DNA from: Nanobdellota archaeon
GTDB lineage: Archaea; Nanobdellota; Nanobdellia; Pacearchaeales; GW2011-AR1
DNA length: 64,000 bases
Assembly (NCBI GenBank): GCA_030648155.1
Contig: JAUSIK010000008.1
Location: 200,495 to 264,494 of the forward strand
Direction of reading: 5' to 3'
The translations under genes were made by a program, and so were the position numbers. Position 1 is the stretch's first letter. Each line of letters opens with the position of its first letter. The notes under the pieces are model-generated. The model was not told the DNA's origin. It did not search any database and was given only the letters and a program-made list of their open reading frames with translations. Positions 44,639-52,706 of the stretch are shown in pieces.

Positions 44639-45826
44639 ATGGCAAGAAATGTAATAGATAATATTAGAAAATATTTCTGGATAACTTTATTTAAAAACTC
44701 CAGTTTGCTAGCGCCAGTTTTGACATTTTTTTACTTATCTAGAGGATTAGATTATTCCAAGATTTTTATTCTTTATACGGTAATAGTTATTTCCATGTTT
44801 ATATTTGAAGTCCCTACTGGAATTTTTGGTGATAAGTTTGGAAGGAGCAAATCAATTCAGTTAGGTTTATTTGGATGGATTATCTTTGGAATAGGATTAT
44901 TATTTGCTAATTCTTTCTGGACTTTTTTTATGTTATACATTTTGTTTGGAATAAATATGACTTTATCTTCTGGGAGTGACGAAGCCTTAATCTATGATTC
45001 ATTAAAACAGACTAAGAAAGAAAAAAAAATGAAGAAATATATGAGTAAAATTGTATCTGCAAAGTTTATTCCTCTTATTATTATCGCCCCTATCGGTGCA
45101 ATTATATCAAAAGACCTTACCTACCTTCAATTTAACATCTTACTAATTGGAAATATTGTTTTTGCCATTTCAGCTTTTTGTATTTCTTTAGCATTAGTCG
45201 AACCAAAAATTAATACTGGGCCTCATGAAGTCCGATCCCCAATTAAATTGTTTTTTTCTTCTCTATCAGACATAAAAAACTCCCCCACATTAGTAAAATT
45301 ATTTTTAAATAAAACATTAATATTAATCCCAGGAATGCATATTTTTGCATTGTTATGGCAGCCCTATTTAAAAGAATCAGGAATTCCTGTTGCAGGATTT
45401 GGATTTTTGATAGCTATCTGTGCAGTTTTCATTTGGTTTTTTGCTAGAAAAATAGATAAAATTGAGACTATTATTTCTGATAGAAAATTACTTTTCCTTA
45501 CAGGAATTCTACCTTTAATATCATTTATTCTTGCCGCTTTTTTCAGAAATATTTTTGTTGCAATAATGTTTTACTTTATAATAAGGATTATGGTATGGGC
45601 AAGAGAGCCTATTTTTTCTCATTATATTAATCAGCATATTAGATCAAAAAACAGGGCTACTGTTTTATCAAGTCTATCTATGATAGATAGCCTATTTGAT
45701 ATAATTATTTTCTTAACAGCAGGTTTTATTGCGGATATTAGCATATCTTATACTTTTATATTCTCTGCTGGAGTAATATTAATTGCTTTGATATCCTTTA
45801 GAATAAGAGAAAAACATATAAATTAA
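44639..45826 (+). CDS. Major facilitator superfamily transporter
   Basis: 395 residues with about 12 membrane helices. The loop between helices 2 and 3 carries the family motif GIFGDKFGRSKSI (G-x-x-x-D-x-x-G-R-x-K). Helix-rich throughout, with a central charged loop near KKEKKMKKYM. It may export drugs or small metabolites; the substrate cannot be read. Its Shine-Dalgarno leader and its position between two 48-base repeats fit acquisition by transfer, but this remains inference. Confidence 0.88.
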   Translation: MARNVIDNIRKYFWITLFKNSSLLAPVLTFFYLSRGLDYSKIFILYTVIVISMFIFEVPTGIFGDKFGRSKSIQLGLFGWIIFGIGLLFANSFWTFFMLYILFGINMTLSSGSDEALIYDSLKQTKKEKKMKKYMSKIVSAKFIPLIIIAPIGAIISKDLTYLQFNILLIGNIVFAISAFCISLALVEPKINTGPHEVRSPIKLFFSSLSDIKNSPTLVKLFLNKTLILIPGMHIFALLWQPYLKESGIPVAGFGFLIAICAVFIWFFARKIDKIETIISDRKLLFLTGILPLISFILAAFFRNIFVAIMFYFIIRIMVWAREPIFSHYINQHIRSKNRATVLSSLSMIDSLFDIIIFLTAGFIADISISYTFIFSAGVILIALISFRIREKHIN

Positions 45827-46033
45827 TCCTACATATTACAAGAAATAACTGTCCGCCTGAACACAATAATTTATATAAACTTCAAAATTTTTCTCCGCGT
45901 TACCGCAACTTTCTACCCCAACCGCCAGCTAACTTATTTTTTTAATTCTAGCCCAACTCAGAGCCATCTACCCACTACAAAAGAAAAATGAAATGTAGAG
46001 AGTAAGATCTTAATAGTTAATTTTTACATTATA
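45827..46033. other. Gene-free stretch with C-rich segments
   Basis: About 200 bases between the MFS gene and the right-hand repeat. The plus strand is locally C-rich (CTCCGCGTTACCGCAAC and CCCCAACCGCCAGC near 45892-45930), so the minus strand is G-rich, unlike the surrounding AT-rich DNA. No open reading frame. Possibly a structured RNA; no known RNA class was recognised. Confidence 0.4.
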
Positions 46034-46081
46034 TCGAGACCATAGTTGTTATTAATAAGTAGTGACAAATAGAAAGATTTA
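46034..46081 (+). repeat. Direct repeat B (copy of tRNA-Lys 3' end and promoter)
   Basis: Second copy of 43721-43768, 41 of 48 bases the same. The tRNA part reads TCGAGACCAT against TCGGGGCCAT. No rest of a tRNA is present upstream, so this is a fragment, as expected at the distal end of an element that entered at the tRNA. Confidence 0.75.
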
Positions 46082-46085
46082 AATA
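46056..46085 (+). promoter_or_regulatory. Shared promoter element 2
   Basis: AAGTAGTGACAAATAGAAAG then ATTTAAATA, before the ATG at 46119. It matches elements 1 and 3. Confidence 0.55.
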
Positions 46086-46118
46086 CTTATTGTACTTAAA
46101 AAATAAGAGATAATAAAA

Positions 46119-46769
46119 ATGGTAAAACACTACAATCATAAGAAAAGAATGTTAAGGGTAGCTGAGCCTATTATTAATATTTTTCTTAGTGAACAATCAC
46201 TAAAAAAAAGAAGAGATGTCCTAAGAAAAATTGTTGGAAAGACAAGAGGAATGACGAAAGACGAATTTAAAGAAAGCTACAAAAATTTTCTTAAAAATAA
46301 AGGATTTACTAGGGCTTTCTATGATCCTCTTTCAAGAGAAAATGTTTTTTCGAAATCTGCTAAATCGTACGATTACGGGCATGAGCTAATGCATAATTTA
46401 AGAAGATATACGAAAAACGATTATGTTCTAGCAAGTGCTGTCGAAACATATATGAGGAGTCTTGATCAAGCAAGAGTTTATATTGAAGAAGATAGAATCA
46501 ATGAAACAGAAGATTTATATAAAAAAATACGCCATCAGGAAAATCTAAAACCCTTGAGCTTTTTGCATAGAATTCTTAATCAAGAATATAGTAATAAATT
46601 CGATGAAACAGGCAGAGATATAGGAAGGCGCGCCGCATTCATGGAAGCAAGATATAAATTACCTGGAGCAGGTTTGCAATACTTAAAGCTCATCGACAAT
46701 AAAGTTTCTCCTGAAAAAGCAGAGAAAATTGTGATCATGATGAATGAGCAAAATCTCTCTTTAGTCTAA
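46119..46769 (+). CDS. Putative HExxH zinc-metallopeptidase-like orphan (216 aa)
   Basis: Soluble, basic protein. Residues 86-92 read YGHELMH, an H-E-x-x-H zinc motif in a helix context, followed by AVETYMRSLDQARVYIEE, where a Glu could be the third ligand. No signal peptide. No other peptidase hallmark can be confirmed, and short HExxH matches occur by chance. It is driven by shared promoter element 2. Confidence 0.5.
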   Translation: MVKHYNHKKRMLRVAEPIINIFLSEQSLKKRRDVLRKIVGKTRGMTKDEFKESYKNFLKNKGFTRAFYDPLSRENVFSKSAKSYDYGHELMHNLRRYTKNDYVLASAVETYMRSLDQARVYIEEDRINETEDLYKKIRHQENLKPLSFLHRILNQEYSNKFDETGRDIGRRAAFMEARYKLPGAGLQYLKLIDNKVSPEKAEKIVIMMNEQNLSLV

Positions 46770-46798
46770 TATAAAAACTCCAAAAACTCCCTAAAATA

Positions 46799-47170
46799 AT
46801 GAAATACAATAAACAGCTTCTTTCTGAAATAGCAAGATTTAAAGATTATGTAATAATAGTCGAAGGAAAAAAAGACGTAGAGGCTCTTAAGTCTTTAGGT
46901 TTTGAAAAAGTTTATGCAATCCATTTAACTGGAGTGCCATTAAGAGAAAGAGTAGAACAAATAATGTTGTATGTAGAGAAAAAAGAAAGAGTCTGTATAT
47001 TAACAGACCTTGATAAAAGAGGAAAACAATTGTATGAAAAGTTAAAGCCAATATTTCAAGAGTTAGGCGCAAAATTAGATTCTACCTTTAGAGGAATATT
47101 AATAAAATCAAGAGTCTCCCATGTAGAAGGAATTCCTGCTTTCATGAATAAAGTAGAGAACATTCAGTAA
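46799..47170 (+). CDS. Small TOPRIM-domain protein (123 aa)
   Basis: TOPRIM folds occur in DnaG primases, topoisomerases, OLD nucleases and RNase M5. The glutamate motif is YVIIVEGKKDVEAL (residues 17-30), and the D-x-D motif is ILTDLDKRGKQLYEKL. Nothing else is fused. The protein resembles a family of small stand-alone archaeal TOPRIM proteins of unknown role, perhaps in RNA processing. It ends 1 base before the AlkB-like gene, so they are co-transcribed. Confidence 0.85.
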   Translation: MKYNKQLLSEIARFKDYVIIVEGKKDVEALKSLGFEKVYAIHLTGVPLRERVEQIMLYVEKKERVCILTDLDKRGKQLYEKLKPIFQELGAKLDSTFRGILIKSRVSHVEGIPAFMNKVENIQ

Positions 47171-47171
47171 A

Positions 47172-47771
47172 ATGCTCAACACACATTTATTTAATCCTAA
47201 AAAAATTGCAGAAGAACTCTATAATCCAGAAAATATTGGAGTACTTTCTATAAATAATTTTATTGATGAAAGGGTCAGGCAAAACCTTCTTGAAGAAATT
47301 TCTAGAGCAAACTATAGAAAAGCGCAATCTCAATATGGGAATGCAAATCAAGAATTTTTCTATTTTGAGCCGGATAAAGAAGATAGAATATTTCCCATAA
47401 CTTCATTGTTGAAATTGAGTTATTTAATACCTTATAATAAATTAGCCCAAAAAGCAAATTTTCAAAAAACAAAAACAGAGGTATTTGTACAAAAATATAG
47501 AAAAAGTTCTCTTGGAATAACACCCCATAAAGATAATTTAGCCTATCGTAATTTAATATCTATCTTTATTCTCCAAGGAGAGGGAGATTTCTATGTTTGT
47601 AGCGATAGAGAAAAAACTAATCCTGTAAAGATAGATAGTCCGCAAGGATCGGTTATTCTAATGCGCGCACCCAGAAATATAGGAGAAAAAAATCTAAGGC
47701 CTATGCATTATGTAGAAAATATTAGAAGAGAAAGGCATGTTATTACTTTAAGAGAAAAAATTTTGAGTTAA
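47172..47771 (+). CDS. AlkB-like 2-oxoglutarate/Fe(II) oxygenase
   Basis: 199 residues. Iron ligands H119 and D121 lie in GITPHKDNL (H-x-D), and distal H179 is in RPMHYVEN. R188 and R194 in RHVITLR fit the R-x-x-x-x-x-R that binds 2-oxoglutarate in AlkB proteins. AlkB proteins remove alkyl groups from nucleic acids by oxidation. Here the N-terminal third is unusual. Paired with a TOPRIM protein one base upstream, it may act on nucleic acids. Confidence 0.65.
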   Translation: MLNTHLFNPKKIAEELYNPENIGVLSINNFIDERVRQNLLEEISRANYRKAQSQYGNANQEFFYFEPDKEDRIFPITSLLKLSYLIPYNKLAQKANFQKTKTEVFVQKYRKSSLGITPHKDNLAYRNLISIFILQGEGDFYVCSDREKTNPVKIDSPQGSVILMRAPRNIGEKNLRPMHYVENIRRERHVITLREKILS

Positions 47772-47773
47772 AT

Positions 47774-48040
47774 CTAATCAGCACCTTCATAATGGGTTCC
47801 AACTTTATCTACGCTATCCTTTCCTTTTCCTAAATATTGCAAAAAGTCTTTAACCCTTCTAATGTATATTTTAGATCCATATCGCATTTCTAGCCTTTTG
47901 AATAAATCATCTTCATTAGTGCCAAATCCAACCTCACGTTCATCACAAATTGCCACATATAGTTGATCGCCATATCTTTTCCTAATATCTAAAATATTGT
48001 CTAAAAAATATTCTCTATTTGATTCAAAATCAGAAGTCAT
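47774..48040 (-). CDS. DUF5678-like hypothetical protein (88 aa)
   Basis: 88 residues. The core RYGDQLYVAICDEREVGFG followed by an alternating helix and a YIRRV strand resembles the DUF5678 pattern. Function unknown. It follows the winged-helix gene on the same strand by 11 bases, so the two may form an operon. Confidence 0.55.
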   Translation of the reverse strand: MTSDFESNREYFLDNILDIRKRYGDQLYVAICDEREVGFGTNEDDLFKRLEMRYGSKIYIRRVKDFLQYLGKGKDSVDKVGTHYEGAD

Positions 48041-48051
48041 GTTAGAATTAT

Positions 48052-48336
48052 TTAGGATAATTTACCCTTAATATTTTCAATATTTTCAGCGATCTCCTGC
48101 CCTTTCTTTGTCAACTTTATTAATTTGATTCTTCCCTTCTTTTCAAACATAACTAATCCTAGTCTTTCTAAGCTTTGTAATATCTTGACAGCATGGCTGT
48201 AAGTGCAATCTACTTCTTTAGCTAAAACACTGCCGTATCTCGCTCTGCTTATTCTTTTCAAAGCAACTAGCATCAAGGCAGGCTTCCTCCTGAAGAAGAT
48301 GTCAAAGTTGTCTTTCATTTGTTCTGTTGTAATCAT
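48052..48336 (-). CDS. Winged-helix transcription regulator (94 aa)
   Basis: A compact winged helix-turn-helix: RARYGSVLAKEVDCTYSHAV (helix-turn-helix), KILQSLERLGLVMFEKKGRI (wing) and LTKKGQEIAENI. It is MarR/ArsR-like in size. No ligand-binding region is visible. It may control its small downstream gene or the divergent 48474 gene. Confidence 0.8.
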   Translation of the reverse strand: MITTEQMKDNFDIFFRRKPALMLVALKRISRARYGSVLAKEVDCTYSHAVKILQSLERLGLVMFEKKGRIKLIKLTKKGQEIAENIENIKGKLS

Positions 48337-48473
48337 ATGCTTTCTAATGTATATATTAAAGCCATATCAGTCCTTTTAAAGTTTTCCCCGTCTTTGTCAT
48401 CTTCTAAAGTAACAAAACACCACTCGACAAATACAACAAAAACATTTATATATTAAAAAGTAAAGATTTTTTT

Positions 48474-49061
48474 ATGAATCCTGCTACAATCTCTTTTTTT
48501 AATGAAAGAAAAGATAAGCCTACAAGCATCATATACAGACATCATGACGGACTTCCAAGAGGTCTAGGTATAGATTTATTAACTTTTACCAATGAAATAA
48601 GATATACACGCACTCTAATGTTGGATAGTCATTTTAATGATGCCTCATACTTATCAGCAAAATGGATAGTGTATGATGCAATTAGACAACAAAAACACAG
48701 AGGTGAAATGCAAAGATTCTATAGAAAAGATAGAGAACTCTCAGAAAAACTAAATGTAAAGTCTATAGAAGATTTACCAGAAACAGAAAGACAAGAATGT
48801 ATTGATGAAATATTAAGATATAAAGAGACCGGAGAAAAAATAACTCCAGTTCATTATCTGGAGTTCAGCTCAATAGGAATAATTTCAGACATAGGAGAAT
48901 TTCCTACAGAGAATAATTATCAAGTAATATGTAATGGTGCACCCCTAATACTTTACAATAATCTAAATTTAATAGAAGTATTAAAAGAAGAAAAAGACTA
49001 TCCTCAGTGTATAGAATCTAGAAGACCAAAAAATAGAGAAGAATTTTACTATCAGGTATAA
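48474..49061 (+). CDS. Hypothetical protein with phage-like YRHHDG motif (195 aa)
   Basis: Soluble. Near residues 20-30 it reads IIYRHHDGLPRGLG, an R-H-x-D-G-x-P-x-G pattern I associate with small proteins common in phages and plasmids. The C-terminal part is unrecognised. A TTTATATATTAAA box lies about 25 bases before the ATG. Function unknown. Confidence 0.6.
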   Translation: MNPATISFFNERKDKPTSIIYRHHDGLPRGLGIDLLTFTNEIRYTRTLMLDSHFNDASYLSAKWIVYDAIRQQKHRGEMQRFYRKDRELSEKLNVKSIEDLPETERQECIDEILRYKETGEKITPVHYLEFSSIGIISDIGEFPTENNYQVICNGAPLILYNNLNLIEVLKEEKDYPQCIESRRPKNREEFYYQV

Positions 49062-49075
49062 CTTCACAACAAATT

Positions 49076-49618
49076 TCACTCCCCTGTCAATTCATCATAT
49101 ATATCAAGATATCCTTTCGAATACAATTCTAATTTGTCGGTTTTAAGTTCAATTTTTGATAATCCATTCTTAAACGAATCTTTAACATAATCTCTGTCCT
49201 GCATAATTTTAATTATTTCTTCTTTTGAAGAATAAATTACTATATCCTCGTTTTCTATTGTTCCTTCTCCAACTCTGATTCTTCCCTCATTAACCTCCCC
49301 GTAATAACTTCCATCCTCTACATCGATTTGAATCGTTGGAAGCTCATCACTAAATGGGGCTTCATACAAATTATATGCTTTAATTGAAAATAATAAAAAA
49401 TAAATATAATCTTCGTTAAAATCCTTAACTGCATCATCCAAGCTTAACCCTTTAGAAGGATTAACCAAAACCTTTCCAACATTTTCAGTTGAATTATCAT
49501 CCTTATATTCAAATAAAATATAATAGATTCCGCCTATTCCAGCTAATGCAATAATTAATAAGCTTATTATAAAAAAGATAATTAACCTATTTCCCCTCTT
49601 TTTCTCTTCCTTGTGCAT
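49076..49618 (-). CDS. Single-pass membrane protein (180 aa)
   Basis: A charged N-terminus (EEKKRGNR) is followed by one membrane helix (IIFFIISLLIIALAGIGGIYY) and a 145-residue extracytoplasmic acidic domain. It resembles small archaeal surface proteins with no known function. Its promoter side faces the sigma-70 gene (divergent), about 107 bases away. Confidence 0.65.
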   Translation of the reverse strand: MHKEEKKRGNRLIIFFIISLLIIALAGIGGIYYILFEYKDDNSTENVGKVLVNPSKGLSLDDAVKDFNEDYIYFLLFSIKAYNLYEAPFSDELPTIQIDVEDGSYYGEVNEGRIRVGEGTIENEDIVIYSSKEEIIKIMQDRDYVKDSFKNGLSKIELKTDKLELYSKGYLDIYDELTGE

Positions 49619-49694
49619 ATCTAAATTTAATATCTTGCATTTTTAATACTTTCTAATAGATTAACTAATAATATTATAATCCACAATGATAAAG

Positions 49695-49702
49695 CTTTAA
49701 AG
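49695..49702 (+). promoter_or_regulatory. TATA box of the sigma-70-like gene
   Basis: CTTTAAAG is about 25 bases before the ATG at 49725, so the sigma gene itself appears to be read by the archaeal TBP/TFB machinery as a leaderless message. Confidence 0.45.
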
Positions 49703-49724
49703 GTCTATTCTCTAATACTACTAA

Positions 49725-50621
49725 ATGAAAAGAGATAGAAATTTAGATATCTATCTAGCTGAAATTTCAAAATATCCTATTTTAGGCGAAGAAGAAGAAA
49801 GAAGTCTAGCTATTTCTATCCAAAATAATTATTATAGATATATTAAAGAAAGAGATAGAGTTTTTAATAATAGTTCTTCACTCCCCGAAATTGAAAAATC
49901 GATAGAAGAAGGGCAAAAAGCCCGTGAAAAATTTATTAAATCTAAACTTAGAGATGTTGTAGTTATAGCCAGACAATTTAAAAATCAAAGGCTTTCACTA
50001 GCCGATTTAATTCAGGAAGGAAATATCGGACTTATTAAAGCAGTAGAAAATTATGACCCGTACCGCCAAGTAAGATTTGCCACTTATGCAACTTATTGGA
50101 TAAACCAATCAATAAAAGGAGCAATAAAAAACTCAACATATACTATAAGAATACCAGTAAATAATTATAATTATTTTAAAGAATTTAGAAATTCAATATC
50201 GACGAAAATAGAAAAGGATAATGAACAACCAACGAATGAAGAAATAGCAAGAGATTTGCAAATCCATGAATTAACTGTAAAGAAAATAAAACAAGCAGAG
50301 TTAGTGCTTAAAAAAAATAAAGAAATGGTAAGCTTAAATTATCTTCCAGAAAATAGAAAAAATAGCCTAGAGGCGCAAATCAATGATGAAGATTCAGATA
50401 GTGAATTAAATCCACTAGAAACAAAAGAGTTATACGAAATAATTGAAAAAACAATTAATAAATTCCGTGATAAAGAAATTCTAAAAAGAAGATTTGGGCT
50501 TAACGGTTATAATCCAACTACTCTTGAAAATATAGGGAAAATATTTAACCTAACAAGAGAAAGAATCAGGCAGATAGAATCAAACCTCTTAAAAAAACTA
50601 AATTTTGCGCTGTCAAGATAA
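49725..50621 (+). CDS. Bacterial-type sigma-70 factor in an archaeon
   Basis: 298 residues, group 3/4-like in size but with regions 1.2, 2, 3 and 4. Region 1.2: LDIYLAEISKYPILGEEEER (residues 7-26). Region 2: LADLIQEGNIGLIKAVENYD and RFATYATYWINQSIKGAI, very close to the sigma-70 core-binding and -10-melting segments (YATWWIRQAI). Region 3 follows (QPTNEEIARDLQI). Region 4.2: TLENIGKIFNLTRERIRQIE (helix-turn-helix for -35). Two positions at the -10 face differ from the bacterial consensus (Y for W, N for R). Archaeal RNA polymerases use TBP/TFB, so its partner and target are unknown. Codon use looks like the neighbours. Confidence 0.95.
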   Translation: MKRDRNLDIYLAEISKYPILGEEEERSLAISIQNNYYRYIKERDRVFNNSSSLPEIEKSIEEGQKAREKFIKSKLRDVVVIARQFKNQRLSLADLIQEGNIGLIKAVENYDPYRQVRFATYATYWINQSIKGAIKNSTYTIRIPVNNYNYFKEFRNSISTKIEKDNEQPTNEEIARDLQIHELTVKKIKQAELVLKKNKEMVSLNYLPENRKNSLEAQINDEDSDSELNPLETKELYEIIEKTINKFRDKEILKRRFGLNGYNPTTLENIGKIFNLTRERIRQIESNLLKKLNFALSR

Positions 50622-50662
50622 TCGACCCAAACCCTTATAACCATCTTTTTCCATCAAAAATA

Positions 50663-51274
50663 ATGCGTAAAAAACTAAAAATATTAGCTGCTTCAGATCT
50701 TCATGGAGACGAAAAGCAAATTAAAAAACTAGCAGAAAAAGCAGAAAAAGAAAAAGTAGATTTAGTAGTACTTTGCGGAGATCTTACTGGATGGGTAGAA
50801 ACGAAAAATGTCATTAAGCCATTTAAAGATAAAAATAAAAGAGTCTTGATAATTCCTGGCAATTGGGACTCTTTTGCAACAACAGACTTCTTAGCTCAAA
50901 TGTATGGAGTAAGAAACATTCATGGATATTCCGTCCAATATGAGGATATAGGATTTTTTGGTGCTGGAGGTGCAGAATCAGCCCCAGGACCAGGAATAAT
51001 TTCTGAAAAAGAACTTTTAGAAACACTAGAAAAAGCCTATGAGGGAATTAAAGGAATTGAAAAAAAAGTAATGGTAACTCACATGCACCCTTCAGAATCA
51101 CTTTCAGAATTTTCAGGCATCCCAGGCAGCAAAGCCATAACAAAAGCAATAAAAAAATTCAAGCCAGATATCCTTTTGCATGGCCACATCCATGAAGGTT
51201 CAGGTATTGAAGAAAAAATTGGTTCAACAAAAGTAATAAACGTTGGAAAAGAAGGAAAAATTATAGAAATATAA
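50663..51274 (+). CDS. Calcineurin-like metallophosphoesterase
   Basis: 203 residues. Metal-binding motifs in order: AASDLHGD, VVLCGDLTG, IPGNWDS, VTHMHP and LHGHIHEG. All conserved His, Asp and Asn of the family are present. Small YfcE/MJ-type enzymes of this kind hydrolyse phosphodiesters of nucleotides. The substrate is unknown. It follows the sigma gene on the same strand by 41 bases, with its own TATA-like sequence (CCCTTATAACC). Confidence 0.9.
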   Translation: MRKKLKILAASDLHGDEKQIKKLAEKAEKEKVDLVVLCGDLTGWVETKNVIKPFKDKNKRVLIIPGNWDSFATTDFLAQMYGVRNIHGYSVQYEDIGFFGAGGAESAPGPGIISEKELLETLEKAYEGIKGIEKKVMVTHMHPSESLSEFSGIPGSKAITKAIKKFKPDILLHGHIHEGSGIEEKIGSTKVINVGKEGKIIEI

Positions 51275-51367
51275 AAAAATACAGAAAAGTTTATTAATAA
51301 GTTATGCTTCCCATATTAATTTTAGTGTTGGAAGCAGAAAAAGCAGAAGCGCGAAGAAGACTATAAA

Positions 51368-51955
51368 GTGAGTTTAGAAAAAAAGATTGAAACAACTAGA
51401 ACTGAAGGCAATAAAGAAGAATCCATAAATTATTCTCCAATACCAAAAGAAGAAGAACTTCTTATTAAGAAAAAAACAGCAATTTCTGAAATGGCAGTTA
51501 ACATGGTTAAAGAAGCTATGCAAAAACTTCTAGGTCCTAGAGAGTATTATACGGATAAATATCATCAAGTTTCATCTAACGATGATTCATCTGAACAAAG
51601 AAAAAGAACGGAATTAGACCTTGTAGAAAAAACTTTATTCTCAATCTACCCAAAAATTCCAATTAAAAAATATGATGAAAAAGAATCTATAGATCCTAGT
51701 AATTTATGGAGGGCAAAAGGAGAGCTTATTGTATCCATCTTAGATTACTTTAAAGAAGAAAAAATTCCAACCGAAATACGCATGGACTATGCAAGAAAAT
51801 GGGCGGAAGACCTTTCATTCTCCCTAGCATATGGAAAAGATAAGGCAATAACCATTTTGCTGAACAATATAGAAACTAAATTCCCAAACAACGCCACTAC
51901 AGAAAAAATTGAATCTATTCTCTACAGACTTCATAAAAAGTACGATCTTGTCTAG
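51368..51955 (+). CDS. Hypothetical protein (195 aa), GTG start
   Basis: Charged helical protein, no family recognised. Landmarks are NMVKEAMQKLLGPREYYTDK, then DPSNLWRAKGELIVSILDYF. No transmembrane segment. The start is the GTG at 51368. A 13-codon frame ends just upstream of it (51328-51366), which may be a leader peptide or chance. Confidence 0.55.
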   Translation: MSLEKKIETTRTEGNKEESINYSPIPKEEELLIKKKTAISEMAVNMVKEAMQKLLGPREYYTDKYHQVSSNDDSSEQRKRTELDLVEKTLFSIYPKIPIKKYDEKESIDPSNLWRAKGELIVSILDYFKEEKIPTEIRMDYARKWAEDLSFSLAYGKDKAITILLNNIETKFPNNATTEKIESILYRLHKKYDLV

Positions 51956-52004
51956 AACAAATATTAGAAAGCAACTTATGTCTCCTGGAACACACCGTAT
52001 CTAG

Positions 52005-52034
52005 CAAGTAATAACAAAAAGAAAACTTTAAATA
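52005..52034 (+). promoter_or_regulatory. Shared promoter element 3
   Basis: AAGTAATAACAAAAAGAAAA then CTTTAAATA, before the ATG at 52056. 23 of 30 bases match element 1, including an unbroken 11-base core (ACAAAAAGAAA). Confidence 0.55.
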
Positions 52035-52055
52035 CCTAGGGTTTATTTTAATTTT

Positions 52056-52397
52056 ATGATAGACCCAATTAAATCCCTAGAAAGATACAAAAGAATAATG
52101 GACTCTCAAGGATCAGAAGAGAGCGATCTTTTAGGGGTATTAGAACAAGCACTACATCATAATTTCCCAAACACCTACCATCTTGGCTTGAGGGTAGGAT
52201 TGATGACTGGAGATGAATCTATGATATTTAACTCGGTCACAGATCGAGTAGCATTAGTTAATAGGCATGTTAGAGATGCGCAGAGTGCATTAAGGAAGAT
52301 TTATGACGTGGCAAAAGAAAAAGGATATAAAGAAATTACCGATATTTTTGAGAGAACATACCATATAGGACATTCTTCAGACAATTCAGAAGATTAA
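52056..52397 (+). CDS. Orphan protein under shared promoter (113 aa)
   Basis: Soluble helical protein. Its upstream region carries the third copy of the shared promoter element also found before the genes at 43794 and 46119. Sequence landmarks are NFPNTYHLGLRVGLMTGDES and RHVRDAQSALRKIYD. No family recognised. Shared control suggests one regulon. Confidence 0.6.
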   Translation: MIDPIKSLERYKRIMDSQGSEESDLLGVLEQALHHNFPNTYHLGLRVGLMTGDESMIFNSVTDRVALVNRHVRDAQSALRKIYDVAKEKGYKEITDIFERTYHIGHSSDNSED

Positions 52398-52706
52398 ATC
52401 CTACCAAACTCAGAGAAAGAGGGTATTTAGTTCTTGATGATTGTGTCCTAACGAGTTTTAATAAATGAGGATTGCCATTTACAATAATAATATTAGATAG
52501 GATTCTGTTAAGTAAATGGGTGATGCTTTAATTAGGCTACATAGGTAATTCTACTTAATCTATTTTAGAAATTAAAATTAAGGAGCAAAAGGCAATGAGA
52601 TGTAGTCACTGCCCCTCACCCCTAACCATTAAAATCAGGCAGGATAATAATTGAGTGTAGAAAAATTAATGCAGTGAATGTAGAAGAAGATTTTGTGAGA
52701 TGAAAT

